Assembly (NCBI GenBank): GCA_001509335.1
Contig: LGGY01000152.1
Location: 1 to 11,477, forward strand
From: Fidelibacterota bacterium 46_43
Lineage (GTDB): Bacteria; Fidelibacterota; Fidelibacteria; Fidelibacterales; Fidelibacteraceae
Reading direction: 5' to 3'
Length of the DNA: 11,477 nt
Part shown: positions 1 to 7,420 of the stretch, piece after piece
How the letters are laid out: every line of letters begins with the position of its first letter
Numbering within the stretch: position 1 is the first letter of the stretch
Made by a program: the position numbers and the translations under genes
Notes under the pieces: model-generated
Told to the model about the DNA's origin: nothing
The model's database searches: none
Seen by the model: only the letters and a program-made list of their open reading frames with translations

Positions 1-53
1 ATCGTTCCGATGTTTACATGCGGCTTCGTTCTTTCAAATTTTTTCTTTGCCAT
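1..53 (-). CDS. tuf: Elongation factor Tu, 5' end only (truncated by window edge)
   Basis: Only the first 17 codons are present, reading MAKKKFERTKPHVNIGT. This is the typical EF-Tu N-terminus (MAKxKFxRxKPHVNIGT) just before the GTP-binding P-loop. EF-Tu is the GTPase that carries aminoacyl-tRNA to the ribosomal A site. The start is the ATG at 53-51, preceded by a TAGGAG Shine-Dalgarno at 67-62 with 8 nt spacing. That Shine-Dalgarno overlaps the fusA stop codon, and the fusA-tuf gap is 11 nt, so tuf is the last visible gene of the str cluster and translational coupling to fusA is plausible. The remainder of the gene and any terminator lie outside the window. Confidence 0.95.
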   Translation of the reverse strand, partial: MAKKKFERTKPHVNIGT

Positions 54-61
54 GAGAAAAA

Positions 62-67
62 CTCCTA
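62..67 (-). promoter_or_regulatory. Shine-Dalgarno of tuf overlapping the fusA stop codon
   Basis: Read on the minus strand, TAGGAG spans 67-62. Its TAG is the fusA stop codon and its AGGAG core is the tuf ribosome-binding site, 8 nt before the tuf ATG. A ribosome terminating on fusA covers this site, which suggests coupled translation of the two elongation factors. Confidence 0.8.
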
Positions 68-2146
68 AATTTTTCCATGAATGCGTTCCAAAATCTTCTC
101 CTGGACGGAGGTGGGAACAGGATCATAATGATCAAACTGCATCGTAAAAACCGCCCGTCCCTGGGTGATAGACCTCAAGTCAGTTGCGTAGCCGAACATT
201 TCCGCCAGGGGTACAAAGCCTGACAGGACCTGAGCGTCGTTTCGCGGTGTCATTCCTTTGATCTGACCGCGCCGGGATGTCAGGTCACCCATTACATCCC
301 CTAAATACTCATCGGGCACAATGACTTCCACCGCCATCATAGGTTCCAGGATAATGGGACCGGCTTTTTTGGCGGCTTCCTGCGCGGCCATGGATCCCGC
401 AACTTTGAAAGCCATTTCCGATGAATCCACTTCATGGTAAGATCCAAAAGTCAATTCGACCTTGATATCTACCAGAGGATATCCGGCAAGGATGCCATTT
501 TGCAATGCTTCGCGGATACCTTTATCGACAGACGGGATATATTCTCTGGGGATCACCCCGCCGACAATTTTATTAACAAACTCGTAGCCTTTTCCTTTTT
601 CATTGGGGGACATGGTAATGACCACATGTCCGTACTGACCTTTACCACCGGTCTGACGGACAAACTTCTTATCCACTTCCACGGTCTTGGTAATGGTTTC
701 TTTATAGGCTACCTGGGGCCTGCCCACATGAGCATTGACCTTGAATTCCCGTTTTAACCGGTCTACAATAATCTCAAGATGTAGTTCACCCATACCCCAC
801 ACAATGGTCTGGCCCGTTTCTTCATTAGAGCGGACCTGAAAGGTAGGATCTTCATCCGCCAGTTTTAAAAGTCCTTTATAAAGCGCATCCTGATCTGCTT
901 TACTGGTCGGTTCGATAGAGACACTAATCACGGGATCTGGGAAAACCATTTCTTCCAGGATGACGGGATTATCCTTATCACACAGGGTATGCCCCGTTCG
1001 TGTATCTTTCAGTCCGACAACAGCCACAATATCACCGGCCGTTACCTGTTCCACATCTTCACGTTTGTTTGCATGCATCCGGAGGATTCTGCCAAAGCGC
1101 TCCCGTTTTCCACTCAAAGGATTCAGGGCAAATTCACCGGCAGCAATTTTTCCGGAATAGATGCGTATATAGGTCAGTTTTCCCACATAAGGGTCTGTCA
1201 TGATCTTAAAAGCAAGGGCGGAAAAAGGGGCATCTATATCAGGAACCCGCACAATGGATTTTTCAGTTTTCGGATCAATTCCTTTAATGGGGGGGACTTC
1301 CAGAGGGGAAGGTAAATAGTCGACAACAGAATTCAGCAAGACCTGTACACCCTTGTTTTTAAAGGCGGAGCCCACAATCACGGGGGTGATATCGCCTTTG
1401 ATGGTTCCTTCACGAATTGCAGACTTAATTTCTTTCGGACTGAGTGTTTCACCTTCAAGATATTTTTCAAGGAGCTCATCATTATAGGCGGCCACCTCTT
1501 CAATCAGATGGTGGCGATACTCTTCCACCCGGTCAAACATATCCTTGGGGATATCGCCATACTCAAATTCTGCTCCGAAAGTGGATTCATTGTACAGGAT
1601 AGATCGCATATGGATCAGGTCTACAATACCGGTAAACATTTCACCGGATCCGATAGGAAGAAAAACCGGAAGAGGATTTGCTCCCAGGCGTTTCCGGATC
1701 ATATCGATGACATAGTAAAAATCGGCACCGGTCCGGTCCATTTTGTTGATAAAGGCAATACGGGGGACATTATATTTGTCAGCCTGGCGCCAGACCGTTT
1801 CAGACTGGGGTTCCACCCCTCCGACACCACAAAAAATGGCAATGGCCCCATCCAGAACCCGGAGGGAACGTTCCACTTCAGCAGTAAAATCCACGTGTCC
1901 CGGCGTATCAATGATATTAATATCATGTCCCTGCCAGGAGCAACGGGTTGCGGCTGATGTAATGGTAATACCCCGTTCTCTTTCCTGCTCCATCCAGTCC
2001 ATTGTAGCGGTCCCTTCGTGGACTTCGCCCAATTTATGAGACCGGCCGGTATAATAGATAATGCGCTCAGTCGTTGTGGTTTTACCCGCATCGATGTGAG
2101 CCATAATACCGATATTTCTGAGCTTTTTCAGGTCTGCTTTAGCCAT
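65..2146 (-). CDS. fusA: Elongation factor G (EF-G)
   Basis: EF-G is the GTPase that drives tRNA-mRNA translocation, and with RRF it splits post-termination ribosomes. The 693-aa product is full length. G-domain motifs are intact: P-loop AHIDAGKT at 16-23, switch I RGITI at 58-62, DTPGH at 80-84 with the catalytic-type His84, NKMD at 134-137, and SA at 260-261. Domain II, III, IV and V sequence follows, with the family-typical GMGELHLEI segment and a C-terminal LTSRRGQI segment. The switch I neighbourhood (TMDWMEQERERGITITSAAT) matches canonical EF-G rather than the divergent second EF-G paralogue of some bacteria. The start is the ATG at 2146-2144, with an AAAGGA Shine-Dalgarno at 2156-2151 and only about 4 nt spacing. 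It lies 15 nt after rpsG and 11 nt before tuf. The stop is TAG; the other five stops visible here are TAA. Confidence 0.98.
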   Translation of the reverse strand: MAKADLKKLRNIGIMAHIDAGKTTTTERIIYYTGRSHKLGEVHEGTATMDWMEQERERGITITSAATRCSWQGHDINIIDTPGHVDFTAEVERSLRVLDGAIAIFCGVGGVEPQSETVWRQADKYNVPRIAFINKMDRTGADFYYVIDMIRKRLGANPLPVFLPIGSGEMFTGIVDLIHMRSILYNESTFGAEFEYGDIPKDMFDRVEEYRHHLIEEVAAYNDELLEKYLEGETLSPKEIKSAIREGTIKGDITPVIVGSAFKNKGVQVLLNSVVDYLPSPLEVPPIKGIDPKTEKSIVRVPDIDAPFSALAFKIMTDPYVGKLTYIRIYSGKIAAGEFALNPLSGKRERFGRILRMHANKREDVEQVTAGDIVAVVGLKDTRTGHTLCDKDNPVILEEMVFPDPVISVSIEPTSKADQDALYKGLLKLADEDPTFQVRSNEETGQTIVWGMGELHLEIIVDRLKREFKVNAHVGRPQVAYKETITKTVEVDKKFVRQTGGKGQYGHVVITMSPNEKGKGYEFVNKIVGGVIPREYIPSVDKGIREALQNGILAGYPLVDIKVELTFGSYHEVDSSEMAFKVAGSMAAQEAAKKAGPIILEPMMAVEVIVPDEYLGDVMGDLTSRRGQIKGMTPRNDAQVLSGFVPLAEMFGYATDLRSITQGRAVFTMQFDHYDPVPTSVQEKILERIHGKI

Positions 2147-2161
2147 GGGATCCTTTATACT

Positions 2162-2629
2162 TTACCGAAAATGGGCAAAAGCCCGGTTGGCTTCAGCCAT
2201 TTTATGGGTATCTTCCCGTTTTTTCACGGAGCTGCCCTCGCCCTGAGAGGCGGCAAGGAGTTCAGCGGCAAGTTTTGTCGCCATGCTATCTCCGGAACGG
2301 GCGTTGGAAAACTTAATAATCCAACGCATCGCCAGGGCGTAGCGGCGGTTATGGCGGACTTCCACAGGAACCTGATACGTAGCGCCGCCAATTCGTTTGG
2401 ATTTGACTTCCAAAACCGGGGCTACATTATCCAGTGCCTTCTGAAATGTCTCCAGTCCCTTGCCTTTTGTTTTTTCATCCAAAATATCCAGTGCATCGTA
2501 CAAAATAGACTCGGCGACACCTTTCTTTCCCCGTTCCATCAGATTGTTGATAAACTTGGCTACCGTTGCCGAATGGTACTTGGGATCGGGGAGAATCTCT
2601 CTTTTTTGCGGTTTGTTTCGTCTTGACAT
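2162..2629 (-). CDS. rpsG: 30S ribosomal protein S7
   Basis: S7 is a primary 16S rRNA-binding protein that nucleates assembly of the 30S head and lies near the decoding centre and E site. The 155-aa product has the usual bacterial length. It shows the N-terminal KREILPDPKY segment at 9-18, a FINNLMERGKKGVAE block at 26-40, the conserved RIGGATYQVPVEVR loop at 79-92, and a C-terminal KREDTHKMAEANRAFAHFR tail. The start is the ATG at 2629-2627. Its AAGGA Shine-Dalgarno (2643-2639) begins inside the rpsL TAA stop codon, with 9 nt spacing. The gap to rpsL is only 12 nt, so the S7 operator known between rpsL and rpsG in E. coli cannot fit there. The stop is TAA. Confidence 0.98.
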   Translation of the reverse strand: MSRRNKPQKREILPDPKYHSATVAKFINNLMERGKKGVAESILYDALDILDEKTKGKGLETFQKALDNVAPVLEVKSKRIGGATYQVPVEVRHNRRYALAMRWIIKFSNARSGDSMATKLAAELLAASQGEGSSVKKREDTHKMAEANRAFAHFR

Positions 2630-2641
2630 TGAAATCGTTCC

Positions 2642-3013
2642 TTATTTCGGCTTCTTGGCACCATAGCGTGAACGGCTGTTTTTCCGGTCCGATACACCGG
2701 CCGTATCCAAAGTTCCCCTCACAATATGGTAGCGCACACCCGGTAAATCCTTTACACGACCTCCCTCAATCAACACCAGTGAGTGTTCCTGAAGATTGTG
2801 TCCCTCGCCGGGAATATAGGCCGTTACTTCAATACCCGTTGTTAAACGCACACGGGCTACTTTGCGTAATGCTGAGTTTGGTTTCTTGGGCGTGGTTGTA
2901 TATACACGGGTACACACACCGCGCTTCTGGGGATTTCCCTGAAGAGCGGGGACCTTATTCTTTTTGATAACCTTTTTTCTGCCCTTTTTCACCAATTGAT
3001 TGATTGTTGGCAT
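2642..3013 (-). CDS. rpsL: 30S ribosomal protein S12
   Basis: S12 sits at the decoding centre, governs tRNA-selection fidelity and is the protein target linked to streptomycin resistance. From the ATG at 3013-3011 the product is 123 aa, beginning MPTINQLVKKGRKK as in other S12 proteins. The TTTPKKPNSA motif (39-48, Lys43) and GGRVKDLPGVRYH (84-96, Lys88) are intact, so the usual streptomycin-resistance positions carry the sensitive-type lysines. Asp89, the methylthiolated residue in E. coli, is present. The open frame extends 19 codons further upstream to a TTG at 3070-3068, but the ATG is chosen for two reasons. A GGAG Shine-Dalgarno lies 5 nt before it at 3022-3019, and homologues start at M-P/A-T. 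It follows rpoC by 63 nt and precedes rpsG by 12 nt. Confidence 0.98.
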   Translation of the reverse strand: MPTINQLVKKGRKKVIKKNKVPALQGNPQKRGVCTRVYTTTPKKPNSALRKVARVRLTTGIEVTAYIPGEGHNLQEHSLVLIEGGRVKDLPGVRYHIVRGTLDTAGVSDRKNSRSRYGAKKPK

Positions 3014-3049
3014 ACTTTCTCCAATTTTTGTCAAGCCTGATAATGTAAT

Positions 3050-3076
3050 ATCCTTGCTTTTTATAAGCAATGGGAT
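3050..3076 (-). other. Small RNA hairpin in the rpoC-rpsL gap
   Basis: The transcript just after the rpoC stop can fold. TTGCTT (3070-3065) pairs with AAGCAA (3059-3054) around the 5-nt loop ATAAA. An outer ATCC (3076-3073) pairs with GGAT (3053-3050), leaving a 2-nt CA bulge on one side. This gives about 10 base pairs, mostly A-T. No U tract follows, so it is not a normal intrinsic terminator. It could be a processing site or a regulatory leader for rpsL, or simply chance. The rest of the 63-nt gap holds only the rpsL ribosome-binding site and a weak promoter-like pattern. Confidence 0.45.
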
Positions 3077-6000
3077 TTATTCAATAAGCAGGTCCTCATC
3101 ATCATAGACCTGGGCATCTGCAAAGAACTCCAGATCATCCACTTCCGAGAATTCCGGTTCCCGGACTTTCAGTTTTTCATACCGGGACTGGCCTGTTCCG
3201 GCAGGAATCAGGCGACCCATGATAATGTTTTCTTTCAAGCCCTTCAGATAATCCACTTTTCCGGCCACTGCGGCATCGGTCAGCACGCGGGTTGTTTCCT
3301 GGAATGAAGCGGCAGAAATCCAGCTTTCCGTATTCAGGGATGCCCGGGTAATACCCAGCAGCAAGGGTTCAAATGTGGCCGGCACTGCAGATTCGAACTC
3401 TGCAGGTTTCTTTCCGGCGGCTTTGTGGCGTTCATTGTCTTCTTCCACTATCTCACGGGGATACAGGCTGTCGGTCTTCAGGGCGGTGTCACCGGAATCG
3501 GTGATACGCACCATATTAGATATTTTCTCGTTCTCTTCCATCACAACCTGTTTGGATACCCGGTCACCCGTCAGAAAATCCGTATCACCGGGATCACTGA
3601 CTTCCACCTTCTGGAGCATCTGACGCACAATCACTTCGATATGTTTGTCATTGATTCTAACACCCTGCAGGCGATATACGTGCTGAATTTCATTCACCAG
3701 GTATTTCTGGACTTCATACACACCATTAATCTTCAGGATCTTCTTTGGGGGAATCGCCCCGTCGCAGATGGGATTCCCTGCGTGGATATAATCACCATCG
3801 TGGACCAGGATATGTTTCCCGGGCGGAATTTTATAGGTGTACATCTCTCCCAGATCATTCCGGACACGGACAGTCTGAATACCCTTGGAAAGACGGTCAA
3901 ACTGGACATAGCCATTCACCTCACTCACAATGGCTTCGTTGGAAGGATTCCGTGCTTCAAAAAGTTCCGAAACCCTGGGAAGTCCTCCGGTAATATCATT
4001 GCTCCGGGCTGTTTCCTTCGACCGTTTCGCCATGGTTTCACCCTGGCGGACCTTTTGTCCGTCTTTCACCAGCAGTGAGGCTGATTCAGGCAGGTTGATT
4101 GCCTTTCCGATGGGATTTCCTTCCTCATCTACAATGAGAATCCGCGCTGTTTTATCCCGGTCCTTGGAAGCGATAATCTGCCATTCTTTGAAACCGGAAG
4201 CATCTGAAACCTCATCATAGGTGACACCAGGCACAAGATCGATCAGTTTGACATACCCTTCATAACGGGATACGATATGTTCATTATAGACATCCCAGTC
4301 ATAGAGGATAGTAGATTTTTCAACCTGCTGACCATCGTTGACGTAGATTTTTGCACCCTGGGGAACCGTATAGGAAATAAGTTCACGGTTATTGCTATCG
4401 ATGATGCTCATCTTTCCGTTCCGGACCAAGACAACCCGGTATTTCTGTTTCGTGGTTTCATCCACAAATTCATTTTCAGAAACATGCAGGTTTTCAGAGA
4501 AGGTGACCTGACCTTCATACCGGGCAGGCTGGTGTGATTCTTCAATCACATGACTGGCCGTACCACCGATATGGAAGGTTCTCAGGGTTAGCTGTGTTCC
4601 AGGTTCACCGATAGACTGTGCTGCCACAATACCCACGGCTTCTCCCTGATTGACCAGGGTATTGGTGGCCAGATTGCGGCCGTAGCAATTGGCACACACC
4701 CCCTTCTTGGATTCACAGGTCAGGACTGAGCGGATCATGACGGATTCCACATTGCTTTCATCCACTGCCCGTGCCTTGACTTCGTCGATCAGTTCACCGG
4801 CTTCCACAATAAGCTTATCTGAAACCGGATCAATAATATCATCCAAAGCCACACGGCCCAGAATTCTTTCGGACAGGGGTTCAATCACCCGGTCGCCGTC
4901 TTTAATAGGAACGACTTCAATGCCGTTGATGCTGCCACAGTCTTCTTCGCTGATAACCACATCCTGGGCCACATCTACCAGTCGGCGTGTCAAATATCCG
5001 GCATCGGCCGTTTTCAACGCCGTATCAGACAAACCTTTACGGGCACCGTGGGTTGAAATAAAGTATTCAAGGACTGTCAGTCCTTCTTTAAAGTTGGATG
5101 TAATGGGTGTTTCAATAATTTCACCCACGCCACCGGTCATGGATTTCTGTGGTTTGTTCATCAATCCGCGCATACCGGCCAGCTGTTTCATCTGGTCTTT
5201 GGACCCCCGTGCGCCGGAATCAGACATCATATAGATAGGATTAAATCCTTCCCGGTCATTCTGGAGGATTCTGTTCATGGAAGCCTGAACCTGGTCTGTT
5301 GTCCTGGACCAGGCATCAATCACCTTGTTATACCGTTCATTCTCAGTAAGAACACCCTTATTCCGCTTTTGGTTAATGGCATCCACCTGAGACTGTGTTT
5401 TATTAATAATTTTAAATTTATCATCAGGAATCAGAACATCGCTCAGTCCGATGGAAACACCGGACATGGTTGCCAGTTCAAAGCCAAGGTCTTTCAGCCT
5501 ATCCAGGAAACGGACAGTTTCATGAATGCCGACCCGACGGTTGGATTCGGCAATAATGTATTCCAGGCGCTTTTTGGTAATCAATTCATTGAAATAGGGC
5601 ATCCCTTCAGGAATGATGGCATTGAACTGAATCCGCCCGACAGTTGTATCAATCAGTTTGCCATCTTTCAGGAGTTTTACCTTGGCGTGGAGGGTTACCC
5701 GCTTGTTATCAAATGCCAGTAAGGCTTCATCATAGGATGAAAAAACCATACCTTCACCGGGTTGATTGGATTTTGCACGGGTAATGTAATAGGTTCCGAG
5801 AACCATATCCTGAGAAGGCACCGAGATGGGATTTCCATGAGCCGGGTGGAGAATATTGTTGCTTGCCAGCATGAGCATGCGGCATTCGATTTGAGCTTCA
5901 AAGGAAAGCGGTACATGGACGGCCATCTGGTCACCGTCGAAGTCTGCGTTGAATGCAGCACAAACCAGGGGATGCACCCGGATGGCTTTTCCATCCACAA

Positions 6001-7390
6001 GGACAGGCTGAAATGCCTGGATTCCCAGGCGGTGCAAGGTCGGTGCCCGGTTAAGCAATACGGGATGATCTTTCACCACATATTCCAGAAGTTCCATAAC
6101 TTCCGGGCTCCGTCGTTCCACCATACTTTTGGCTGTTTTAGGTGTCGTCGCTTTACCCCGAACCAGGAGTTCATGCACCAGATGAGGTTTGAAAAGCTCT
6201 GTTGCCATCAATTTAGGCAGGCCGCATTCATGAATTTTCAATTCGGGTCCTACCACAATCACAGAACGTCCCGAATAATCCACCCGTTTACCCAGCAGGT
6301 TCTGACGGAAACGGCCTTCTTTTCCATTCAGCATGTCACTGAGGGATTTCAGGGGCCGGCGGGTACCGGAACGGACAGCTGTTCTCCGGCGGCTGTTATC
6401 AAAAAGACTGTCCACCGCTTCCTGAAGCATTCGTTTTTCATTTCTCAGGATCACATCAGGTGCTTTAATATCAATGAGCTGTTTCAGCCGGTTATTTCGG
6501 ATAATAACCCGCCGGTACAAATCATTCAGATCCGATGCGGCAAAGCGGCCGCCTTCCAGAGGAACAAGGGGACGGAGTTCAGGTGGGATGACAGGCAGGA
6601 CTTTCAAAATCATATATTCCGGTCTGTTAACCGGAGGTTCATCTTCTTCGGGCTCAAAGGCTTTCAGAATTTTCAGCCGTTTGACAATGTCCGCCTGATC
6701 CGATGCAGATGTGCTTTTTTTCAAATCACTTTTCAGGGTCTGAATCAACGTGGGGACATCCAGGTCCACCAGAATATCGTAGAGGGCTTCAGCACCGGTT
6801 TTGGCAATAAAGCGTTCTTCTTCCGGTATCTCTTCTTCAGCTTCTTCCCCATATTTATACAAGAGATCAAGATAGGTATCTTCATCAATCAGTTCCATCT
6901 GTTCAACGGGACGGGTTTTACCGTTTTCCGTCTCGATAACGGCCTTCCCCGGCTGAATGACGATGTAGGATTCATAATAGATGACCTGTTCAATATTCTT
7001 TGCAGACATCCCAAGGACATTGGCCAGTTTGGAGGGAATGGATTTCAGGTACCAGATATGGGCTACAGGAACAGCCAGGGTAATGTGTCCCATCCGTTCA
7101 CGGCGGACCTTTTTCCGGGTGACTTCCACCCCGCACCGGTCACAAACAATCCCTTTGTAACGGATCCGTTTATATTTACCACAATGACATTCCCAGTCTT
7201 TCACCGGACCGAAGATCTTTTCACAGAAAAGACCATCTTTTTCCGGTTTATAGGACCGGTAATTGATTGTTTCGGGTTTGAGAACTTCTCCTCTTGACTT
7301 ACTCAGAATAGACTCGGGAGAGGAGAGTCTCAGGCGGATTTTGCTAAAATCCTTTTTTGTATCTTGTGAAGCATTGAATTTCACACTCAA
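3077..7390 (-). CDS. rpoC: DNA-directed RNA polymerase subunit beta' (RpoC)
   Basis: Beta' forms the clamp and, with beta, the active site of RNA polymerase. The 1437-aa product is intact. The N-terminal zinc site uses Cys68, Cys70, Cys83 and Cys86 in a CHCGKYK...CDRCG arrangement. The catalytic NADFDGDQM at 481-489 supplies Asp483, Asp485 and Asp487, which chelate the active-site magnesium. The second zinc site has Cys818, Cys892, Cys899 and Cys902, and the trigger-loop segment RTFHIGG carries His940. Roughly 945-1126 is a large trigger-loop insertion like E. coli SI3, before DITGGLPRVSELFEARNP (from 1132). The acidic C-terminus is DDEDLLIE. The start codon is TTG at 7390-7388, chosen because AAAGGAGG (7406-7399) lies 8 nt upstream; a GTG two codons later is too far from it. 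The gene follows rpoB by 30 nt, in the same frame. The stop is TAA. Confidence 0.98.
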   Translation of the reverse strand: MSVKFNASQDTKKDFSKIRLRLSSPESILSKSRGEVLKPETINYRSYKPEKDGLFCEKIFGPVKDWECHCGKYKRIRYKGIVCDRCGVEVTRKKVRRERMGHITLAVPVAHIWYLKSIPSKLANVLGMSAKNIEQVIYYESYIVIQPGKAVIETENGKTRPVEQMELIDEDTYLDLLYKYGEEAEEEIPEEERFIAKTGAEALYDILVDLDVPTLIQTLKSDLKKSTSASDQADIVKRLKILKAFEPEEDEPPVNRPEYMILKVLPVIPPELRPLVPLEGGRFAASDLNDLYRRVIIRNNRLKQLIDIKAPDVILRNEKRMLQEAVDSLFDNSRRRTAVRSGTRRPLKSLSDMLNGKEGRFRQNLLGKRVDYSGRSVIVVGPELKIHECGLPKLMATELFKPHLVHELLVRGKATTPKTAKSMVERRSPEVMELLEYVVKDHPVLLNRAPTLHRLGIQAFQPVLVDGKAIRVHPLVCAAFNADFDGDQMAVHVPLSFEAQIECRMLMLASNNILHPAHGNPISVPSQDMVLGTYYITRAKSNQPGEGMVFSSYDEALLAFDNKRVTLHAKVKLLKDGKLIDTTVGRIQFNAIIPEGMPYFNELITKKRLEYIIAESNRRVGIHETVRFLDRLKDLGFELATMSGVSIGLSDVLIPDDKFKIINKTQSQVDAINQKRNKGVLTENERYNKVIDAWSRTTDQVQASMNRILQNDREGFNPIYMMSDSGARGSKDQMKQLAGMRGLMNKPQKSMTGGVGEIIETPITSNFKEGLTVLEYFISTHGARKGLSDTALKTADAGYLTRRLVDVAQDVVISEEDCGSINGIEVVPIKDGDRVIEPLSERILGRVALDDIIDPVSDKLIVEAGELIDEVKARAVDESNVESVMIRSVLTCESKKGVCANCYGRNLATNTLVNQGEAVGIVAAQSIGEPGTQLTLRTFHIGGTASHVIEESHQPARYEGQVTFSENLHVSENEFVDETTKQKYRVVLVRNGKMSIIDSNNRELISYTVPQGAKIYVNDGQQVEKSTILYDWDVYNEHIVSRYEGYVKLIDLVPGVTYDEVSDASGFKEWQIIASKDRDKTARILIVDEEGNPIGKAINLPESASLLVKDGQKVRQGETMAKRSKETARSNDITGGLPRVSELFEARNPSNEAIVSEVNGYVQFDRLSKGIQTVRVRNDLGEMYTYKIPPGKHILVHDGDYIHAGNPICDGAIPPKKILKINGVYEVQKYLVNEIQHVYRLQGVRINDKHIEVIVRQMLQKVEVSDPGDTDFLTGDRVSKQVVMEENEKISNMVRITDSGDTALKTDSLYPREIVEEDNERHKAAGKKPAEFESAVPATFEPLLLGITRASLNTESWISAASFQETTRVLTDAAVAGKVDYLKGLKENIIMGRLIPAGTGQSRYEKLKVREPEFSEVDDLEFFADAQVYDDEDLLIE

Positions 7391-7398
7391 TGTGAATT

Positions 7399-7406
7399 CC
7401 TCCTTT
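7399..7406 (-). promoter_or_regulatory. Strong Shine-Dalgarno deciding the rpoC TTG start
   Basis: AAAGGAGG on the minus strand is a full match to the anti-Shine-Dalgarno and sits 8 nt before TTG at 7390-7388. No ATG or GTG lies at a suitable distance, so this site identifies TTG as the start. A near-perfect site may compensate for the weak initiation codon. Confidence 0.85.
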
Positions 7407-7420
7407 GTTAAAAGTGAATC

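Noticed and set aside
2018..2626. Plus-strand open frame of 202 codons opposite fusA 5' end and rpsG
   Set aside because: It overlaps two conserved minus-strand genes and their junction, and has no recognisable domain.
3014..3070. 19-codon N-terminal extension of S12 from a TTG at 3070
   Set aside because: No Shine-Dalgarno precedes that TTG and S12 homologues lack such an extension. The ATG at 3013 has a good ribosome-binding site and gives the conserved MPTINQL start.
5762..7297. Plus-strand open frame of 511 codons opposite rpoC
   Set aside because: It is the exact codon-by-codon complement of rpoC, explained by absence of TTA, CTA and TCA codons there. The product resembles no family I recognise, is rich in Phe, His and Gln, as complements of ordinary codons are, and rpoC itself is fully conserved.
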